Positions 34,006 to 46,320 are shown, numbered from the stretch's first letter. The stretch: 64,000 nt of DNA from Okapia johnstoni (GCA_024291935.2 CM044306.1:8320001-8384000); one strand, 5' to 3'. The notes: a model not told the origin generated them from the sequence alone. A program made the numbers and translations.

Positions 34006-36489
34006 GCTTCTACTGACAGCATCAGCCATGTTTCATGGGGATGTCAGGTAGGCCTCCTGCTCCAGGTACCTGCTTCCCAAGGCTGAGTGTGGGGGTTGGT
34101 GGCTGTTAGCTGTGTCCACCCAGGGCCCGGCCAGGCCAGTGGGCACGTGTGTGGGGAAGAAGCCTCACTGTCTTTGCCACTGCTGCTGGTACCCACAGGC
34201 CTCCTGCTGGGGCTGCCTGCTGGCTCCCGCAGCCGCCTGGCGGAGCACTGGGCCGGCACTGGTGTAGACTGTGAGATAGGAAGTTACTGGAAGCCTGGGC
34301 TGCAGTTGGTCCGTTGCTCGAGGGGCTGCAGGAGGATTGAGCGGTGGGGGTGGTCAGAGAACCAGAGGGCACCTCAGAGAAGGCCAGGGCTTCTTGGTGT
34401 GGATGGGCAGCTCTAGACATTGGGTGCCCAGGTGATGTCTGTCCTCCTGAAGGGGCCAGGAAGGCTGGAAGCTGCGTTCCAGTTTTCTGTGATCGGAAAG
34501 GGGTGGCCCTTCTGGGGAGATGTCTGGGGATGGTCTCCTTCCTGGAGGAGGAAGGATTGGAGGAATAAAAGGCTGGGGATGGATCTGGCGAGGCAGGCAT
34601 CGTCAAGGTTTGCTTTCAAGCTGACATTCTAAGCAGTAAGTCCGGAAGCCAGGCAGAGACCCTGAGAGCTGATGGAGAATCAAGTCCAGAGAGGGGAAGA
34701 GGATGTGATTCCCACATAGCAGGCAAGGGCAGACTGGGGGGCAGGCTTCTGATACCCACTCTATGCTGCCGTTTTGGCATTCACGCCTGGAACTGTGGGT
34801 GGTGTGTGGGCGGCTGGTGGTGCCAGGACCGCTCACCTGTGAGCCGGGTTCATCCGTGATGTGAATACCATTCGTCTTCTCATTCTGCAGGAGAGAGTGA
34901 GGCTGAGACGTCATGCCGCCTGCCCAGGCATCTCTCTGCACCTGACCGCCCTGTGCAGGGCGAATAGAGGGTCTGAATGTGCGAATAGAGGGCCTGAAGG
35001 AGGGCCGAGCAGCCTGCCCTCTTTCCCACGGAGGCTTGCAGCTTGTACGTACCTCGCAGGGGGCTGGCCCATCAGGGGTGGTCCCAGACCAGCCTGGAGC
35101 TGTGAGGGTCACTAGGGGACCGTTGCCGAGAGCTCTCTTTGCCTGCTTTCTCTTCTGCTGCAGAACTGTGACCACCACCCCCTGCCCACCACTCTCAGTG
35201 GTCAAACCCTTTCCCAGGGAGCGGGCTTGAGCGTGGGCGCTTCCAGGTTCTGTCGGTGCCCCATACCTTCTTCCGTGTGGCATCAGCGGACCCGGGGAGC
35301 CTGCTCTTGGGGGATTGACCGTGGGGTGCACGGCCCAGGCAGAGCCTGGCTTTTCTCACCTGGGAATTTTGTGTACAGCTCTTGGCATTGCCCCTTTCTG
35401 TGGCCGGAGAAAGAGGGACACGACTTTTTTTGGAGACAAGAGCTGGCCTAGGGAGGAGGCTGCCCTTCCAGTGCCGCAGGCTCTCAGCCCCACTCCCTGC
35501 CTCTGTGGCGCCCACTGTCCCCTCAGCTGTGGCCTCACGGGGCACTCCACCCCTGGCTTCCTCTCTGAGCCTCGGCTGGTCAGTAGGGGGCAGTGGAGGC
35601 CTCAAGTCCCCCAAGACAACTGGGCACAGAGGAGTTTTTACAGATCTGGTCCGGGGAAGTCTCTCCCATCACACCCTGCTAACATTTTCCCTGGGATCGT
35701 CACGCCGGGTGGAGCAGGGGGCCTTCCAGGATGTGGACGAAGCAGAGCTCTGTTGACACAAACTCTGGTTGAACCCACGTCCTCCCTGCAGCCCAGTGGG
35801 AAGAGGCCTCGTGGCAAAGCCAGTGGAGCCAAGACCCAGCTCTGCACGTGGATGAGAAGGGTCCTGGCCCCCAGAGCCGCCTGGGGAAGACCCCTGCCCA
35901 GTGCCTGGCTGACAGCTTCTTGGAATGCTTCATCCACCTGGCCAGGTGAGGCAGTGGGCAGGTGTTAGGAGAGCTGATGGGCTAAGAAGCATCTATCTTC
36001 CTGGCTGAAAAACAATCTTACTGCAATTTTAAAAATTATGCCTACTTACGACAAAAATAATTTACGTAGAAAGCTATGAAGAAGATGATCAATGGTAATT
36101 GCGTTCTGTAGAAATCAGCACTGTTCACATTTCAGTGTTCCCTTCCAGTCTTTTCTCTACACATGCACTTAACACAAAGAATTAAAAAACCAAAGATGGG
36201 ATCTGACACCTCCCTGCCACTGACAAGGGTGCCCCCTGACCCCAGGAGATTTTCCCCACTCGTGACTTGAGCCAAGCCTCGGAAGGTGATCGGGATAATT
36301 TGCTCTAGGAGGGGATAGGCAGTTAGAGAACCATCTCATGGCTGGTGGAACTTGGAAAGTGGCTGGAGAGCTTCAGCAGAGGGTAGATCCCGGCTAGGGG
36401 TGGTGGGCAGGGAGGACCCTTGGACACATCTCATATTATTCCGTGGGGTTATCTCTGAGATGGTGTGAGTGAGAGCATGGTCACAGTGC
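34006..36489. other. Intronic sequence, mostly unassigned
   Basis: No exon recognised. 36005-36185 is AT-rich (ttttaaaaattatgcctact) and looks like an old LINE relic. The rest is GC-rich with overlapping chance frames on both strands (e.g. 34603-35331, 35315-35968). Confidence 0.4.
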
Positions 36490-36585
36490 CCAGACCCCGA
36501 CCCTGGGCCACGGCCCTTCCTGGCAGCATGACCTTGGCTGAAGTACTTTGTTCCCCTCTGTAGAATGGGGTCATAGAGAGGCCCA
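36490..36585 (+). mobile_element. MIR fragment, forward
   Basis: ggcagcatgaccttggctga and cccctctgtagaatggggtc are MIR core and 3' portion. Confidence 0.5.
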
Positions 36586-36904
36586 CGTGAGAAACAAGCT
36601 TGCTCATCTATGCAAAGGGCCCAGGGCGGCCTTGCGTCACCACTGCCATCATGGGACATGGTGCTTTCACTGTGTTCTCTCCTCGTCCCCAAGGCCCTCC
36701 TCTGTGGCCAGGCTCTCATTCCCTTGTTCATTCATTCGTTCACCTATTGAGGCCTCTGTGCCAGGACTGGAGCTGAGGATGACGCCCTGCTCCCGGACCC
36801 CCGGGGTTTCCGAGAGGAGTGTGAGGACCTTGGAGACTGGCCCACCAGGCTGCCCCATCACCCCCTCCTCGTGGGGGCCACTGGAAAGCTAGCAGGGAGA
36901 CAGC

Positions 36905-37062
36905 CAGCCCTATCGCTTCTTGCTGTGTGACCTGGGGCAAGTGGCCTAACTCCTCTGCGCGACTTCCCAAATCTGCTAAAGGGCGAGTGCCAGAGGGAGG
37001 CCCGGACAGGGCTGTTGTGAGGACCTCACTCAGCGTGAACTTTGCTTGTAGTGGCCATTCTG
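36905..37062 (+). mobile_element. MIR relic, forward
   Basis: tgctgtgtgacctggggcaa, gtggcctaactcctctgcgc and gctgttgtgaggacctcact show the MIR core and 3' part. Confidence 0.65.
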
Positions 37063-37424
37063 AGAATATCCTTGGATCCCAGGACACCGAGGACTGTGGG
37101 GGGCATGCTGTTTCTGACAGCCATCAAAGGGGGTACTCAGCGGCTGCAGGAACAGTTACTGACTTTGGAGCCATGGCCCAGAGCAGTCAACCGTTCTTAG
37201 GAGGGATGCCAGTTCCCTCGAAATCCCATGTCCCAGAACCTCCTGTCCTTCTCGGCTTGAGTGGGGAGCAGTGGGGGCTGGAGGGGGTGTGTCTGGACGG
37301 CCGTCTGCAGGAGTCTGGTCAGCTCTTGTTCTGCTGTCCAGGGCCTTCCCTTCCTGCCTGCTCTGGCCCGCTGTGCTCTCAGATGCTCTGACAGGCGGCT
37401 TTGGCTTGGAGTAGTAGAAAACCC
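37063..37424. other. Intronic sequence, nothing recognised
   Basis: Unique GC-rich stretch between a MIR and a Bov-tA. Confidence 0.5.
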
Positions 37425-37645
37425 GGGGCTTCCCCGGTGGCACTGCGGTAAAGAATCTGCCTGCAGTGCAGGAGCCGCTGGAGATGCAGATTTGATATCC
37501 CTGGGTTGGGAAGATCCCCTGGGGGAGGGCATGGCAACCCACTCCAGTATTCATGCCTGGAGAAGCCCCATGGACAGAGGAGCCTGGCGGGCTACATCCA
37601 TAGAGTCGCGAAGAGTCGGACACGACTAAAGTGACTTAGCCCGCA
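37425..37645 (+). mobile_element. Bov-tA SINE, forward
   Basis: ggcttccccggtggcactgc, gttgggaagatcccctgggg, aacccactccagtattcatg and gagtcggacacgactaaagt: complete Bov-tA. Confidence 0.93.
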
Positions 37646-39584
37646 GGCGAGCAGTAGAAACCACGGCTCAGAATGGCCTGAGCTCCACGGAGGATTTGCT
37701 GCTGCACACAGGGAGAAGTCTGGAGCCCGGGCAGCTCAAGGCTGCTGTGGAGGGCCCTGGGTTCGGCCGTCCTCAGTATGGCTTTGTTTCAGCTGTCCCC
37801 AGGGTCACAGATGCTGCAGCATTCGCTGACACAGCAGCATTCAGAGGGAGGGGAGCCCCCTTCCCGTGGACCTCGTCCATGAGTCAGGAAACCTTTCCCT
37901 CAAGCCCCTGGGATGTGCTCGTCCTCCTTCAGCCCCCTGCTGTCAGCTGACCCCCTCTCCCCCAAACTGGGGGGGTTCCTGTCCTGTAGCACGTGGTGTT
38001 TCGCAGCAGCGCAGGGAGGAGAATGAAGCCCTGAACCAAACTAGGCTCAGCTGGGCAAGGTGGGGCAGCCTGGGGGTTCACTTTGACCACCCTCCCTCGG
38101 CAGAGGGAGCGGGGGGGACGAGGGGGCCCCTTGACTCAGCTGGAGTCCGAGGAGAGATGGTGGCCACATGGCCAGTCGTTTCTGACCAGGCATGCGACAG
38201 CCACCTCGAGCCAATGAGCCGGGTGCCATCTGCCCGCCCCTCCCCAAGCTGAAACGGGGGCGGCCGTTCACACCGGAGGTAGTGCTGTGCCCGTGGCACC
38301 GACTGCCTGGCCTTCTGGGGAGGTGAGGGTTGACGCGGGCTGCAGCCTGACCTCTGATCGGAATCCAGCTGTCCCAGGGACGATCCGTAGCTATTGAAAT
38401 GCTGGAGGAGGAAATGGGTGGGCTGTCCCTCTGTACCCCGTTTCCTGCAGGGTGGCTGGGCGGGCACCCCTGCTCTTTCCCAGCCCCTGCCCTGCTTTCG
38501 CAGGCCCCTTCGTGCGCCTGTGAGCTTCCTTCCCCACCCTCTCCCTCCTCTCCACCCCAGCACAGCTGTATGGTACCAATTAGTGCCTTCCGCCCCCTGC
38601 TCTGAGGACGGCCAGAGTGAGCTGGTGTGGGGCCTCCCCGACCAGCGGGGTGGGGGTTCCCCAGCACAGAGCCCTCATCTGCTGGGTTTAAAAGCAGATT
38701 GCGCATGTGTGTGCGTGCATGTGTGTGTTATAGGAGAAATACCAAGCTGCAGCCCTTCTCTCACTTCTCCCACTTGGTGAGGGGCCCTTGGCTTGGTGTT
38801 TGCAGGCCGAGCTCCCTGTGCTCATGGGAGAGGCAGGGGGCCCATTCCCCTCGATCCGGGCTGTTCCTCTTCGGCCCCCGCTTTCTATAGAAGCTTCCCT
38901 AGAACAGAGCCGCTCAGAATGGGGGCAGGGCCAGCTCAGGCTCTGGGCCCCGGCCCTGTTACCTGTTGGCCATGTGGCTGGGCCCTGGCGTCTTTCACGC
39001 ACCAGGTCCACATTCTCTCTGTCCTCCCGCCAGGGCTGTAGGGAGCATCCCTGAGCGTGGGGCAGAAGAGGGCAGGGGACACACCACTAAAGGGAGTGGT
39101 GTGGCGGGCCTGGGTGGCAGGGCCCCCTCCGCCTGCCAGGAGACCCTCCCCGGCTGCAGGCAGCTCCTTGCATCCTGGGTTACTGCCACAGCCTCAAGTC
39201 CGAGGCCTCTCTGGGTCTCTCCATGCCTCCCTTCACCCCACGCATTTCGCTCCTTCATGGGAGAAGGCCATATAAGGCGTGGGTTTGATGAAGACGAGGA
39301 GGGATGGTTTGATCCTCTCACATCTGGACTTGGAACCTCAGTGACTGCTGATTCAGGAGGGTGCTGGGTCACTGGGAACCACGGCTAGACTCCAGCTGTG
39401 GCCACCGTCAGCAGAGGGACTGGAGGACAGGAAGGCAGCAGAGGACCAAGGATGCTCCCCCTCCATGCTCCCAGGCCTCAGGCTGCCGGGGCCAGACAGG
39501 ATCCCTGATGACCGTGACAGTCGTGGTAGTGGCATCCCCAGCCACCAGCGCTTCCTGGGGAGCCTGCATGGTCCCAGGGCTCTT
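37646..39584. other. Intronic sequence, nothing recognised
   Basis: GC-rich. A short TG/CG alternating tract (gcgcatgtgtgtgcgtgcat) lies at 38701-38729. Overlapping open frames at 38047-38780 on both strands are judged chance. Confidence 0.45.
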
Positions 39585-39750
39585 TACCCCGTTTAGTCCT
39601 TCTGACAGACCTGTGAATTCGGTTCTGTCACTATCCCCATTTCACAGATGAGGAACTCAGGGAGCAGACAGGTTAAACAACCTGCCCAAGGCCACACAAC
39701 TAGAAGGTTTGGATTCAGGAAGCCTGACTCCAGAGCCCCTAAACCTCCTC
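39585..39750 (-). mobile_element. MIR relic, reverse
   Basis: ctatccccatttcacagatg, gaggaactcagggagcagac and cctgcccaaggccacacaac, then tggattcaggaagcctgact: strong MIR complement. A second partial copy (gtgactcagccagggtcaca) follows at about 39780-39848. Confidence 0.7.
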
Positions 39751-39848
39751 CGATTTCTGGTTTCGCTCTCTCTTGTCTCCGAGGCTCAGAGAGGGCTGGT
39801 GACTCAGCCAGGGTCACACAGCAGGTTAGTGGCAGAGGTGGAGTCACG

Positions 39849-41282
39849 TCTCTTGGTGCTGACGTCTTTCCTTGAGCTGGTGCCTGTTTGGAGGCGGAAT
39901 GGCCCACCCATCCTTAGGGTGGGGCCGGAAATGCCAGGGGTGGCTGGTCTGCACAGCCCAGGATGGGGCGGCTGGGGGAGATAGGACGCCTCTGGGCTAA
40001 TGAACCATTACTGTTCTGTGGGTGCCTTTGCGTCTCCCAGCTCCTCACCTCTTGCGTTTATGCAAGCAGCACAAATTTGCAAGCGGCGCTGGCACCGTGG
40101 GTGTCTGAGCCCTGCCTTTGTGTAATCATGAGATGCTGACCTCTCTGGGCTTCCCTGCTTCCACCTGCAAAATCCATGCCCCATGGACCTCCTTCAAGGA
40201 GAGAGCTGGAAACTGGTGCAGAAAAGCCTTTTCCCAGCAGAGCATGTGTTCCCTGGGCCTTGACCTTGTGTGCTTTCTTGCCTGGGCTGGGGTGGGGGGG
40301 GCTCGGGGAAGGGCTCGGGCCTCTGCTGTCCACGCTCAGGAAGCTGTGGAGTCCATCCTCGCCAGAAGGATGGATGCCAGCAGGAAGTGAAAGAGTTAAC
40401 AGTGGACCCTGAGTCCCTGGCTCCCTCCCCAGCTTTCCCAGGGAAAGGGCAGGAACTAGCGGCCTCCTCTTCAGAGGAAGGGGTGGGCGGGGACGCAAAG
40501 GGAGCGCGTTCCTCTGCAGAGTCACCTCCTGCACATTGAGTTCCACCGACTTCTGCAGACCAGCTGTTTAGAGCGAACCCAGAAGGCAGAGGGAGGCTTT
40601 CCAATAAGCACAGAGGACGGAATGAATGTGGGATTCATTACAGAAATCTGGCAACACACAGAGCCTCACTTTCTCCCCTGAGATAGGAGGGGGGCAGGGT
40701 CCTCCAGGAGTCGAGGAGGCCCTGGGCGGGAGCCAGAGGGTGGGGGTATGAGGCCAGAGTCCCTTCCCTTCCCCCACAGCTGAGCCCCGGCTGGGGTGGC
40801 GGGGGGCGGTGGCGGGGGGGGGGGGGGGGGGCGGTGGGCCCTGCTTCCCTTTGCCTGGGGCTCGCCCTTCCCCTGAGAACCGCAGGCTGGAGTCACGTGC
40901 CTGCTTCCCTCCACTTCCCTTCCGCCGCCCCTGCCCTGCCGGGAGAGAATGGTTTGGCCCCTTTGGCCCCTGCCACCTACGGCCTCCTGTTTGGCTGCAC
41001 TGGCCTCTCTCTCCATGGAGTCTGGGCCGGGCGTGGGCAAAAGCCACTTCCTGGCAGCCAGGCTGGGTCCTGGGGAGCCCCTGAAGGCCGCCATGCACCC
41101 CTGTCCTGGCGTTGGGAGGACACCGGGGGAAAGGCCAAGGACCACTGTGTGGGACATGGCATAAAGAATGTCCCCGAGTGTTTCTCAGGCCGGGGGTGGC
41201 ACTGGGTTCCAGAAGCTTTGTCTGGGGTTGGTGAGCTGTTCGCTGTGGATGCAGAAGGCGGGGTGTCCACTTAGGATTTGCT
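39849..41282. other. Intronic sequence with an 18-base G-run
   Basis: 40790-40838 is G-rich with an uninterrupted G18 at 40814-40831, preceded by G6 and G4 runs, a strong G-quadruplex candidate. The long open frame 40568-41437 (-) reads through this homopolymer and has no family resemblance. Confidence 0.5.
40814..40831 (+). repeat. Poly(G) homopolymer, 18 bases
   Basis: Uninterrupted G18 inside a G-rich context. Length is likely variable and hard to sequence exactly. Confidence 0.85.
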
Positions 41283-41365
41283 TGACCCTGATCCCGCAGT
41301 TTCTGGAGGAGGAAACGAGAGGCAGAGTGACTTCCCCAAGGCCACACGGCCCAGTATTCCCTCTC
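41283..41365 (-). mobile_element. MIR fragment, reverse
   Basis: gtttctggaggaggaaacga and gacttccccaaggccacacg, MIR complement. Confidence 0.55.
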
Positions 41366-41984
41366 TGTGCCTCCCCGTGTGGCAGCTGCTGTCATACTGT
41401 GATTTAGATGCCTGATGCTGAAGTGTTTGGAAAGCAAGATGCCTGGGAGAGAAGTGAGGACTGTGGTTTGGGGTGTCAGGAACTAGTGGCCTGGTTCCTG
41501 GGGGGCAGAACACTGACCTCTCACACACATGCTCCACCCCAAACCCCTGGGACCTCTCTGCCACGAAGCTGGAGTGACCTGGGCTCGGGGATCCTAAATT
41601 CGTCTCTCTGCACACAAGTCTGCCTTCATGTGGCCAGCTCTTCCTGGCGAGGAAAGGGGGCTTTCTGTGCTCGCGAGGGTCCTGCAGTGAGGTGGGAGGA
41701 GCTTGGCACCCTGGGAGCTGGCCAGGGGTGGGGAGGGGTGGCCGACTGCACTGGTCTCCTCTGCTCTGGTGAGGGAGGAGGCCATGGACGAGCAGGCTGC
41801 ACTGTCTCTGTGGCCCTGGCCTGTCACCCTTCTGGGGCGGCCTAGTGCGGTGCTGGGAGAGCCCAGATGAGCCCCAGTGTTGTCCTGGAAGAGTCACTTT
41901 TCAAGAGCTGAGGATGGAATTTCTGGGGAGGGCCTTCTGTTACCCCTCCACTGCCCCCCGCCCCCCGCCCCGGTCCCTTTTAGG
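41366..41984. other. Intronic sequence, nothing recognised
   Basis: Unique GC-rich sequence. No exon or repeat recognised. Confidence 0.5.
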
Positions 41985-42147
41985 CAGCCATCCCCAACCT
42001 TTTTGGCACCATGAACCAGTTTCATGGAAGACAATCTCCCCATGGTCTCAGGGGTTGGGGGATGGTTGGATTTCACCCACCACTCACCTCCTGCTGTGCT
42101 GCCCAGTTCCTAACAGGCCATAGACTGGCACCCAGGGGTTGGGGACA
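41985..42147. mobile_element. Internally deleted hAT-type DNA transposon
   Basis: The ends are inverted: ccatccccaacc at 41989-42000 and ggttggggacac at about 42137-42148. Between them, ggcaccatgaaccagtttca and gttcctaacaggccatagac match a widespread mammalian non-autonomous hAT element, with most of its centre missing. Confidence 0.6.
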
Positions 42148-42148
42148 C

Positions 42149-42226
42149 ATTATCCCATTTTACAGATGTGGATAACTGATTACCTCAGCTACTAAGTGGT
42201 AGGACCAGGATTTGAACCCAAGCAGA
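42149..42226 (-). mobile_element. MIR fragment, reverse
   Basis: ttatcccattttacagatgt, ctactaagtggtaggaccag and gatttgaacccaagcagaca: MIR complement directly abutting the hAT element. Confidence 0.65.
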
Positions 42227-42271
42227 CAGTCTCCTGGGCCTGCAATCCCACCCTCTGTGTCCCTCCAGAAC

Positions 42272-42805
42272 CTGGGTCAGTTGGGTCGGCAGAAAGATGA
42301 CTCCCAAAGACAGCCGTGTCCTAATCCCCAGAACGTGTGACTACGTCAGCTCACAAGGCAAAGGGGAATCGAGGTTGCTGATCAGCTGGCTCTGAAGTAT
42401 CGAGATTATCCTGGATAATCTAGAGGGATGATCCTGGATAATCCACACAGAGCCAGTGTAATCCTGGGGTCCTTAGAAGTGGGGGAAGGAGGCAGGCGAG
42501 TCAGCATCAGTGATGGGATATGGGGAGATTCCACCCGCCACGCTGGCTGTAAAGATGCCGGGGGGTGGGGGGGGGTGTGGGGAGGCCAGGAGCCCAGGAA
42601 TGAAGTGGCCTCTGGAAGCTAGGACAGGCGGTCCAAGGGATTCTCCCCCAGAGCCTCTGGAGGGCACCAGCCTTTGGTTTTAGCTCAGCAACTTTGTGTT
42701 GGACTTCTGGCTGCAGAATGTGAGGAGGACCTGCGCTGTTCTGAGTTCCTGTGCTGTGTGATTTGTTACGGCAGCAACAGGAAGCGAAGACAGAAGTGGT
42801 GGTCC
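42272..42805 (+). mobile_element. MLT1-type MaLR LTR, forward
   Basis: In order: gtcctaatccccagaacgtg, gagattatcctggataatct, ccagtgtaatcctggggtcc, gattctcccccagagcctct, and 'gttggacttctggctgcaga' near the 3' end, then tgtgatttgttacggcagca. This is the full layout of an MLT1 LTR. A short internal duplication (two cctggataatc copies) and a G-run at 42561-42572 are local changes. Ancient retrovirus-like LTR, no genes. Confidence 0.78.
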
Positions 42806-44060
42806 TCTTCTGGAAGAATTCAGGAGAAATTCCATCTGTACCCTGAACCCTGGGAGTTCTGGGCTCCCCTAGATGCTCCCAGCCCTGGAGTCCACGGGAC
42901 ACTCCCCTCACCAGGCAAGGCAGGAAAGAAATCAGTTGCGAAACTCTTTCCCACTTTCACAAGTGAAGGCAGGGCTGTGGGCCGATGTTCCTGTCTCCTT
43001 TTTGTGACTTCCCCGCCCCCCGTAGACTTAGAATTCTGTAGCTGAAAGAGACTCTGGGTTCATCACCTTAGTTTGCAATGAGGAAGGAAGCTGAGGCCCA
43101 GAGAAGTGAGCCTGCATGGCTAGGGCCTGCCTGGTGGTGGTGGTGGGTGGAAGACTAGTGGGTGTGGACTGCCAGGGAGCAAAGCAGATTGGCTGTGTGT
43201 GTTTGGGGTGGGAGGTGGGCTCTGGGGAGTGGAGGACTATGGCCTGAGATGAGGTAGGTAAGTGCCAGGAGCTCTGCCTTAGGTGGAGACCTCCTCTGCA
43301 GGTGCCGCCAGCCTGCCAGCCTGCCCGGGGCTCTCAGAGACCTTGGTGGGTCAGATCACAAACTGCACTTTCCCCCATCAGCACCTAGAGCCAGCAGCTC
43401 ACAAGAGTTAGGCTCCTGCCTCTGGCAGTGAAATGTCATCTTCTGAGCTGTGTAGGGACCAAGTGAGCAAATCTCTACCTCCTGACTACTGTGATCATTC
43501 TATCCTGGGGTCTGGAGACACAGTCCGGATGACACGAAGTGATAGTCTGCCAGCCTCATCACTTGCCCCTCTGCAGCTCACACCTCTCGTGGCATCCCGA
43601 ACGGCTTCCCTGAGGCTCACCCGAGGCTTGCTGTCAGCCCCATTGCCTGCCAGTCCTTTGGCCTAGAAGGCCTGCTTTTCCACAGGGGTGGGACCCCTTC
43701 TAGGTTTCTCTAAGAACAGCCTCAGTGGCGTGTTCGCTGGCCCTTGCTACATGGTGCCGGATCCCTTAACTTTGTCCTGAGGCCAGGAACTGGGCGGGCA
43801 GGGCCTCTGTTGGTGAGGCTCAGCCCCATCCCCGTACCTGACAAGGTGCCTGCATGCTCCACGTGTGTACAGGAGATGAAGGAATGAACAGACATGTTGT
43901 GAAATCATCCAGTTCCCATTTCTAACTGGTACATCGTGTGTGGCATTTCACATTTTGAATATACCTTTCTTGGTGTGTGAAAGACTAAATTGGTTTTGTT
44001 ATACAGTTCATGAATAGGCAACATCTCCTTTAGCAACTAGAAGGGAGCTCCTTTGAATGT
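42806..44060. other. Intronic sequence, nothing firm
   Basis: Possible MIR trace (gaggcccagagaagtgagcc) at 43075-43125. No exon recognised. Becomes AT-rich after 43880. Confidence 0.4.
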
Positions 44061-44660
44061 ACTTAAATTTTTCTTTTTTTTTAAATAATCTTCGACTCGC
44101 CAGAGATCACAAAAGTCATAGTAGAGAGTGCCAGTGTACCCTTACCAGCTTCTCCCCTAATGACCTATCATAGTATGTGTCAAAACCAGGAAGCTGACAG
44201 GGGTACAAGGATGTTAACTCAGCTACAGAGTTGAGTCAGCTTTCGCCAGTTTTATAGGTGAAATGTCCTTTTTGGGGGCATATGGTTCTTTGAGATGAGA
44301 CTTATCACGTACATAGGTTCATGCAGTCACCACCATAATCAGGGAACAGAAATGTTGCATCAGCAGTGAGGGTTTTGCCTGGTTTTGAACTGTGTCTGAA
44401 TTGTTGTTCAGTCACTAAGTTACATCTGACTCTGCAACCCCAAGGACTGCAACCTGCCAGGCTCTTCTGTCCACAGTCTCCCGGAGTTTGCTCAAATTCA
44501 TCTCCATTGAGTCATTACCATGTTACCGTGTAGTATATTTTCATTTTTGGCTTCTTTCACTGAATATTATGTTTGCAGGATTTATTCTTTTTTTTTTTTT
44601 TCTAATGTGCTTTTAAAAGCGAAATTTCTCAGATCTTTTGGATCCACCATTAAGGTTTTA
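44061..44660 (-). mobile_element. Ancient L1M relic, reverse, interrupted
   Basis: cagagatcacaaaagtcata, cagtgtacccttaccagctt and ccaccataatcagggaacag read as complement of old L1. A BovB fragment interrupts it at 44398-44522. Confidence 0.6.
44398..44522 (-). mobile_element. BovB LINE 3' fragment, reverse
   Basis: ttgttgttcagtcactaagt, gcctgccaggctcttctgt-like text and ctcaaattcatctccattga are the complement of the BovB 3' region, only the last ~125 bases. Confidence 0.78.
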
Positions 44661-44924
44661 AAAGCACAGATACATGAAACTCATCAGTGATCCAGATTCT
44701 TCCCATCCATCAACAGTTTCTGCTGATTCTTCTCTGTGCTTCCGCTGGGGAGCTGGCAGATGCTGCCCGCCTGTGGGCTGTCTTCCCTGCTCCCACGCCC
44801 GAGAAGAGGCAGGGGGGCAGCGCTATGGAGCGTCTGCCTGGGTGCCAGGCTCAGCGTCAGTCTGTACAAATGCCATCTCTTTCCTTTTCATTCTCTTTGA
44901 ATTCCAGTGAGCCCCTTCCCCCTT
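44661..44924. other. Intronic sequence, nothing recognised
   Basis: Short stretch between old repeats. Confidence 0.4.
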
Positions 44925-45025
44925 TTGACAGATGAGAAAAATCACTCTCAAGCGATAAAGAGATTTACCCCACGTCGCTCAGCTGAGAGGTGGTGGTGTC
45001 AGATTTGGACGCCCATCCTTCTGAC
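44925..45025 (-). mobile_element. MIR fragment, reverse
   Basis: cttttgacagatgagaaaaa, cacgtcgctcagctgagagg and tcagatttggacgcccatcc: diverged MIR complement. Confidence 0.5.
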
Positions 45026-45852
45026 CTCAAAGCCTGAGTTTCCTGGATGAAATGGAAACTTGGGTGGCTTGGACCACTGGCCCCTGGGCCAAGAGGGTCA
45101 GGCACTGGGGTTCCCCAGGTTTGTGGGGTGAGCTGGGAAGGATCAGTGTCCCCCCTCCCCAACCCTAGTCTGATTAAATAGCCGGAGGTCATGTGCCCAC
45201 TGCTTCACAGCCTTGAATTTCCTGAGCTTCCAGGTCTGGGAGGAGAGAAAGGAGGAGAGGAAAGAGCTGGGCTGGGCTGGTTTGGGCCCAATTCCCAATT
45301 AAACAAGCTGCTTAGTTTCCCATGAGTGGCAGTTTTACCTGCCCCCAGTCTTTGCTAAAGGGAAGAGGGGTTTCAGACATCCCCATTTAAAGTGGGTCTG
45401 AGACTGACACAACCTCACATCAGACATCTCAAGCAGCTGCAAAAGCCTTCAACCCTCACACCTGAGACTGAGGCCTCCGCACCAGAGGGAAAACAAGGCT
45501 TCTTGGGCTGGGGCGTTTTCTGCCAGCTCATGAAAACAGGCCCAGAGTCGCCAGCTCCTCTTGGTTAGAAGCTTTATGTGGTTTTCAGAGCACTTTGACA
45601 TGGTTAGTTCAAAGTACCTTCCCCAAAACCCCACAAGGAGGGCAGGAAGTTTGAGGCACCTCCTCTCGAGCAGCCAAATAGCAGGTGGGTTCACCACCCT
45701 CGGGCTCAGGTGGGTGAATGGAGGCTCAGGAGGTGATGCCTCATCTTGGGGGTCACCTGGCCAGTTAGCCACATACAGACTCAGGACTTTGCTTCCCCAG
45801 GGCCTGCGAAGACTGCTTGCATTTAACAACAACAACAACAAAAAACACTCAC
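45026..45852. other. Unique intronic sequence, possibly containing a conserved element
   Basis: 45175-45400 is non-repetitive and contains motif-dense text such as gggcccaattcccaattaaa and ctagt-free flanks. It could be a conserved non-coding element. An (AAC)n run lies at 45827-45843. Confidence 0.35.
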
Positions 45853-46056
45853 CCTGGGACTTTCCTAGCAGTCCAGTGGTTAAGACTCTGAGCTTCCGAT
45901 GCAGGGGGACCAGGTTTGATCCCTGGTTGGCAGCTAAGATCCCACACACTAGTGGTGAAACCAAAAGTTTAAAAGAAGAAAAAAAAAAGAAGAAGAAGAA
46001 AATAAATAGTAAAAAAAAATAAAATAAAAAATTATTAAAAAGAAAACAAAAAACAT
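45853..46056 (+). mobile_element. CHR-2-type SINE, forward, with long A-rich tail
   Basis: gggactttcctagcagtcca, gtggttaagactctgagctt and ggtttgatccctggttggca, then a 90-base degenerate A-rich tail with (AAG)n. Confidence 0.85.
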
Positions 46057-46320
46057 GCCCCATCTCCGTGAACACAACACCTGAGCGCCTCCATCCAACC
46101 TGAGAAGCAAAGGTTTGCTGGTCCTCTTTCCTTCCTCTCACCAGACTCAACCTGTGCTCGTATCTATTTATCGTTCCCATGTTTACTTAGAACTTTTGCT
46201 GTGCAGCTCTGTTTCTCTCAATAATACATGCTATTGTTTTGCATGTTGCAGAACAGCATACCCAGCTTGATCTGTGTAAGCAGCCTCTGTTTGTGAGTTG
46301 AGGTGACCTGCACCAATGCC

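Noticed and set aside
34603..35331. 242-codon minus-strand frame
   Set aside because: No homology recognised, overlapped on the other strand, low complexity. Not supported.
40568..41437. 289-codon minus-strand frame
   Set aside because: It runs through a G18 homopolymer (a Pro run in translation) and is mirrored by plus-strand frames. Typical chance frame.
45449..46180. 243-codon minus-strand frame with a hydrophobic run
   Set aside because: The Phe-rich hydrophobic stretch is the translated A-rich tail of a CHR SINE, not a membrane segment.
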